A stretch of DNA of 64,000 nt, from the NCBI RefSeq assembly GCF_046530675.1, contig NZ_CP172558.1, forward strand, positions 1,612,001 through 1,676,000. Reading direction: 5' to 3'. Position 1 is the stretch's first letter. Every line of letters starts with the position of its first letter. Positions 62,275-64,000 of this stretch are shown here, one piece after another. The position numbers were made by a program, and so were the translations under genes. The DNA comes from Chitinibacter sp046530675. GTDB taxonomy: Bacteria; Pseudomonadota; Gammaproteobacteria; Burkholderiales; Chitinibacteraceae. Below the pieces are notes generated by a model. It saw nothing but the letters and a program-made list of their open reading frames with translations. It made no database searches and had not been told where the DNA came from.

Positions 62275-62295
62275 TTAAAAATTTGGAGTTCTTTC

Positions 62296-64000
62296 ATGTC
62301 CCTGCATCCCGGTTTGCTTGAAGTTACCCAGCGCGTTATTGAACGCAGTAAAGAATCACGTGCACGTTATCTGGCGCGTTTGGAGCAGGCGGCAAGCAAA
62401 GAGCCCGTCCGGAAAGGTTTGGCTTGCACCAATCAGGCGCATGCTTGGGCTGCCATGCCTGAAACTGACAAAATCATGTTGCGCGAAATGCATCAGCCTA
62501 ATATTGCGATTGTTTCGGCGTATAACGAGATGCTGTCGGCGCATCAGCCATTCGAAGCATTTCCGGCAATCATAAAAAAAGCAGCGCATGAAGTGGGCGC
62601 AACGGCCCAGTTCGCTGGTGGTGTGCCTGCGATGTGTGATGGTGTGACGCAAGGTCAGGCCGGCATGGAATTGTCGCTGTTCAGTCGCGATGTGATTGCG
62701 ATGTCGACTGCGGTGGCGCTGTCACACAATATGTTCGATGCGACGCTCTGTCTGGGTGTTTGTGACAAGATTGTTCCGGGCTTGTTGATCGGCGCGTTGC
62801 AATTTGGCCATCTGCCGACCATTTTTGTTCCGGCGGGGCCAATGACGTCGGGTATTGCCAATAAAGAAAAAAATATTACCCGCCAGCTGTTTGCCGAAGG
62901 CAAAGTCGGCCGTGATGCCCTGCTGGCGTCGGAAGAAGGCTCTTACCACGGCCCGGGTACCTGTACTTTCTTTGGTACTGCCAACTCGAACCAGATGCTG
63001 ATGGAAATCATGGGTTTGCACCTGCCGGGTGCGGCATTCACCAATCCGGGAACGCCATTGCGTGATGCGCTGACTGCGGCAGCAGCAAAACGTGCAGCCA
63101 AAATTACTGCGCTGGGTAACGAATTTATTCCGGTTGGTAAAGTCATCGATGAGAAAGCCATTATCAACGGCATCATTGGTTTGCTGGCAACGGGTGGATC
63201 GACCAATCATACGATTCACCTGATTGCGATTGCCCGTGCGGCCGGCGTGATGATCAATTGGTCCGACTTTAATGATTTGTCCGCCATTATTCCATTGCTC
63301 GCCAAAGTGTATCCAAATGGCGCCGCTGACGTGAATCACTTTCACGCGGCAGGCGGGATGGGTTATCTGATTCGCGAGCTGCTCGACGCCGGTCTGTTGC
63401 ATGAAGATGTCTGGACTGTTGCCGGTTACGGTTTGCGTCATTGTGCGCAAGAGCCCTTCCTCGATAATGGTGTTGCAGTATGGCGTGATGCGCCGCTCCA
63501 AAGTGGCGATGAATCCGTATTGCGTCCGGCGGTCAATCCGTTCCAGGCTGATGGCGGCACCAAATTGCTGCAGGGCAATTTGGGGCGTGCGGTGATTAAA
63601 ACTTCGGCGGTTGCGCCGGAACACCGTATTGTGAATGCGCCTGCGATCGTGTTTGATGATCAGGAAGACGTCATTGCCGCGTTTAAACGTGGCGAGCTGG
63701 AACGTGATTTTATTGCTGTAGTTCGTTTCCAGGGGCCGCGCGCCAATGGGATGCCGGAGTTGCATAAATTGACTCCACCGCTGGGCGTGTTGCAGGATCG
63801 AGGTTTTAAAGTGGCCTTGGTGACCGATGGCCGCATGTCGGGTGCTTCAGGTAAAGTGCCCGCTGCGATTCATATCACGCCGGAAGTTGTATCGGGCGGA
63901 GCGCTGGGTAAAGTGCGTACCGGCGATATGATTTTGCTCAATGCCGAAACGGGTGAGTTGGTGGCGCAAGTGGATGCTGCTGAATGGGCCGCGCGCGAAG
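62296..64000 (+). CDS. edd: 6-phosphogluconate dehydratase (C-terminus beyond window)
   Basis: First dedicated enzyme of the Entner-Doudoroff pathway: 6-phosphogluconate to 2-keto-3-deoxy-6-phosphogluconate. The frame is open for 568 codons to the window edge; the family is about 600-610 residues, so only some 35-40 are missing. GGAG lies seven bases before the ATG. Cysteines for the iron-sulfur cluster lie in PAMCDGVTQG, LCLGVCDKIVPG and GPGTCTFFGTANSNQM. The C-terminal VTDGRMSGASGKVPAAI is typical. Divergent from zwf, with a HexR box in between. eda would be expected next, outside the window. Confidence 0.97.
   Translation, partial: MSLHPGLLEVTQRVIERSKESRARYLARLEQAASKEPVRKGLACTNQAHAWAAMPETDKIMLREMHQPNIAIVSAYNEMLSAHQPFEAFPAIIKKAAHEVGATAQFAGGVPAMCDGVTQGQAGMELSLFSRDVIAMSTAVALSHNMFDATLCLGVCDKIVPGLLIGALQFGHLPTIFVPAGPMTSGIANKEKNITRQLFAEGKVGRDALLASEEGSYHGPGTCTFFGTANSNQMLMEIMGLHLPGAAFTNPGTPLRDALTAAAAKRAAKITALGNEFIPVGKVIDEKAIINGIIGLLATGGSTNHTIHLIAIARAAGVMINWSDFNDLSAIIPLLAKVYPNGAADVNHFHAAGGMGYLIRELLDAGLLHEDVWTVAGYGLRHCAQEPFLDNGVAVWRDAPLQSGDESVLRPAVNPFQADGGTKLLQGNLGRAVIKTSAVAPEHRIVNAPAIVFDDQEDVIAAFKRGELERDFIAVVRFQGPRANGMPELHKLTPPLGVLQDRGFKVALVTDGRMSGASGKVPAAIHITPEVVSGGALGKVRTGDMILLNAETGELVAQVDAAEWAARE

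Noticed and set aside
62722..63765. 347-residue minus-strand frame opposite edd
   Set aside because: Edd is unmistakable on the plus strand; the antisense product has no recognisable domain and is an effect of codon bias.

Overview
The window looks like a chromosomal segment of a motile, respiring betaproteobacterium, most likely order Neisseriales (possibly Chitinibacteraceae). This placement is inferred from protein character and gene linkage: a pyruvate dehydrogenase operon whose LpdA carries its own lipoyl domain, a HexR-controlled zwf-pgl-hexR-pgi set facing edd, linkage of rluD-pgeF with bamD, and a polar-type flagellar locus with FlhF/FlhG/FliA. Coding density is high. No phage, insertion sequence or CRISPR array was seen.

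Layout. 1-3.6 kb: RND efflux pump (truncated at the window edge) and its lipoprotein adaptor, minus strand. 3.8-6.9 kb: DedA membrane protein, alanine racemase, aspartokinase. 7.0-7.5 kb: five tRNA genes (Ser, then a duplicated Arg-Glu pair). 7.9-11.4 kb: membrane diguanylate cyclase, Ubi-family hydroxylase, DsbC. 11.5-20.7 kb, minus: uvrB, then an acetate cluster (acs, DEDDh exonuclease, cNMP/CBS/DUF294 protein, actP, yjcH) with a divergent LysR gene at 20.9 kb. 21.9-25.7 kb, minus: rpmG, rpmB, ftsK, an acyltransferase. 25.8-36.7 kb, minus: motC, fliA, a four-gene Mla/MCE-type lipid ABC system, flhG, flhF, flhA, flhB. 36.8-42.6 kb, plus: fliK-fliL-M-N-O-P-Q-R behind a probable sigma-54 promoter. 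42.7-47.6 kb: ribA, a small membrane protein, a ZIP transporter, pgeF, rluD, bamD. 47.6-47.9 kb: tRNA-Ala and two tRNA-Glu. 48-50.7 kb: a small ORF, a DUF898 membrane protein, an M48 protease. 50.8-62.0 kb, minus: lpdA, aceF, aceE, pgi, hexR, pgl, zwf. 62.3 kb to the edge: edd (partial).

How the genes work together. The last 13 kb form one carbon-flow unit: Pgi and Zwf/Pgl feed 6-phosphogluconate to Edd, and the pyruvate produced goes through AceE/AceF/LpdA to acetyl-CoA. A HexR-type box sits in front of each divergent arm. The 11.5-20.7 kb block handles acetate uptake (ActP/YjcH) and activation (Acs), with a putative signalling nucleotidyltransferase and an exonuclease between them. The flagellar region supplies the export gate, C-ring, hook-length control, FliA and a stator subunit, and is interrupted by the lipid transport operon.

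The most unusual material lies between genes. A run of 87-93 nt spacers in the zwf-to-lpdA chain (and alr-lysC) each holds a strong hairpin without a U-tract. A recurring GGGTAT/ATACCC inverted pair frames hairpins in several other spacers. There is an 83-bp MITE-like element before the DUF294 gene, and a 16-codon leader ORF coupled to fliO. FlhG has a degenerate P-loop.
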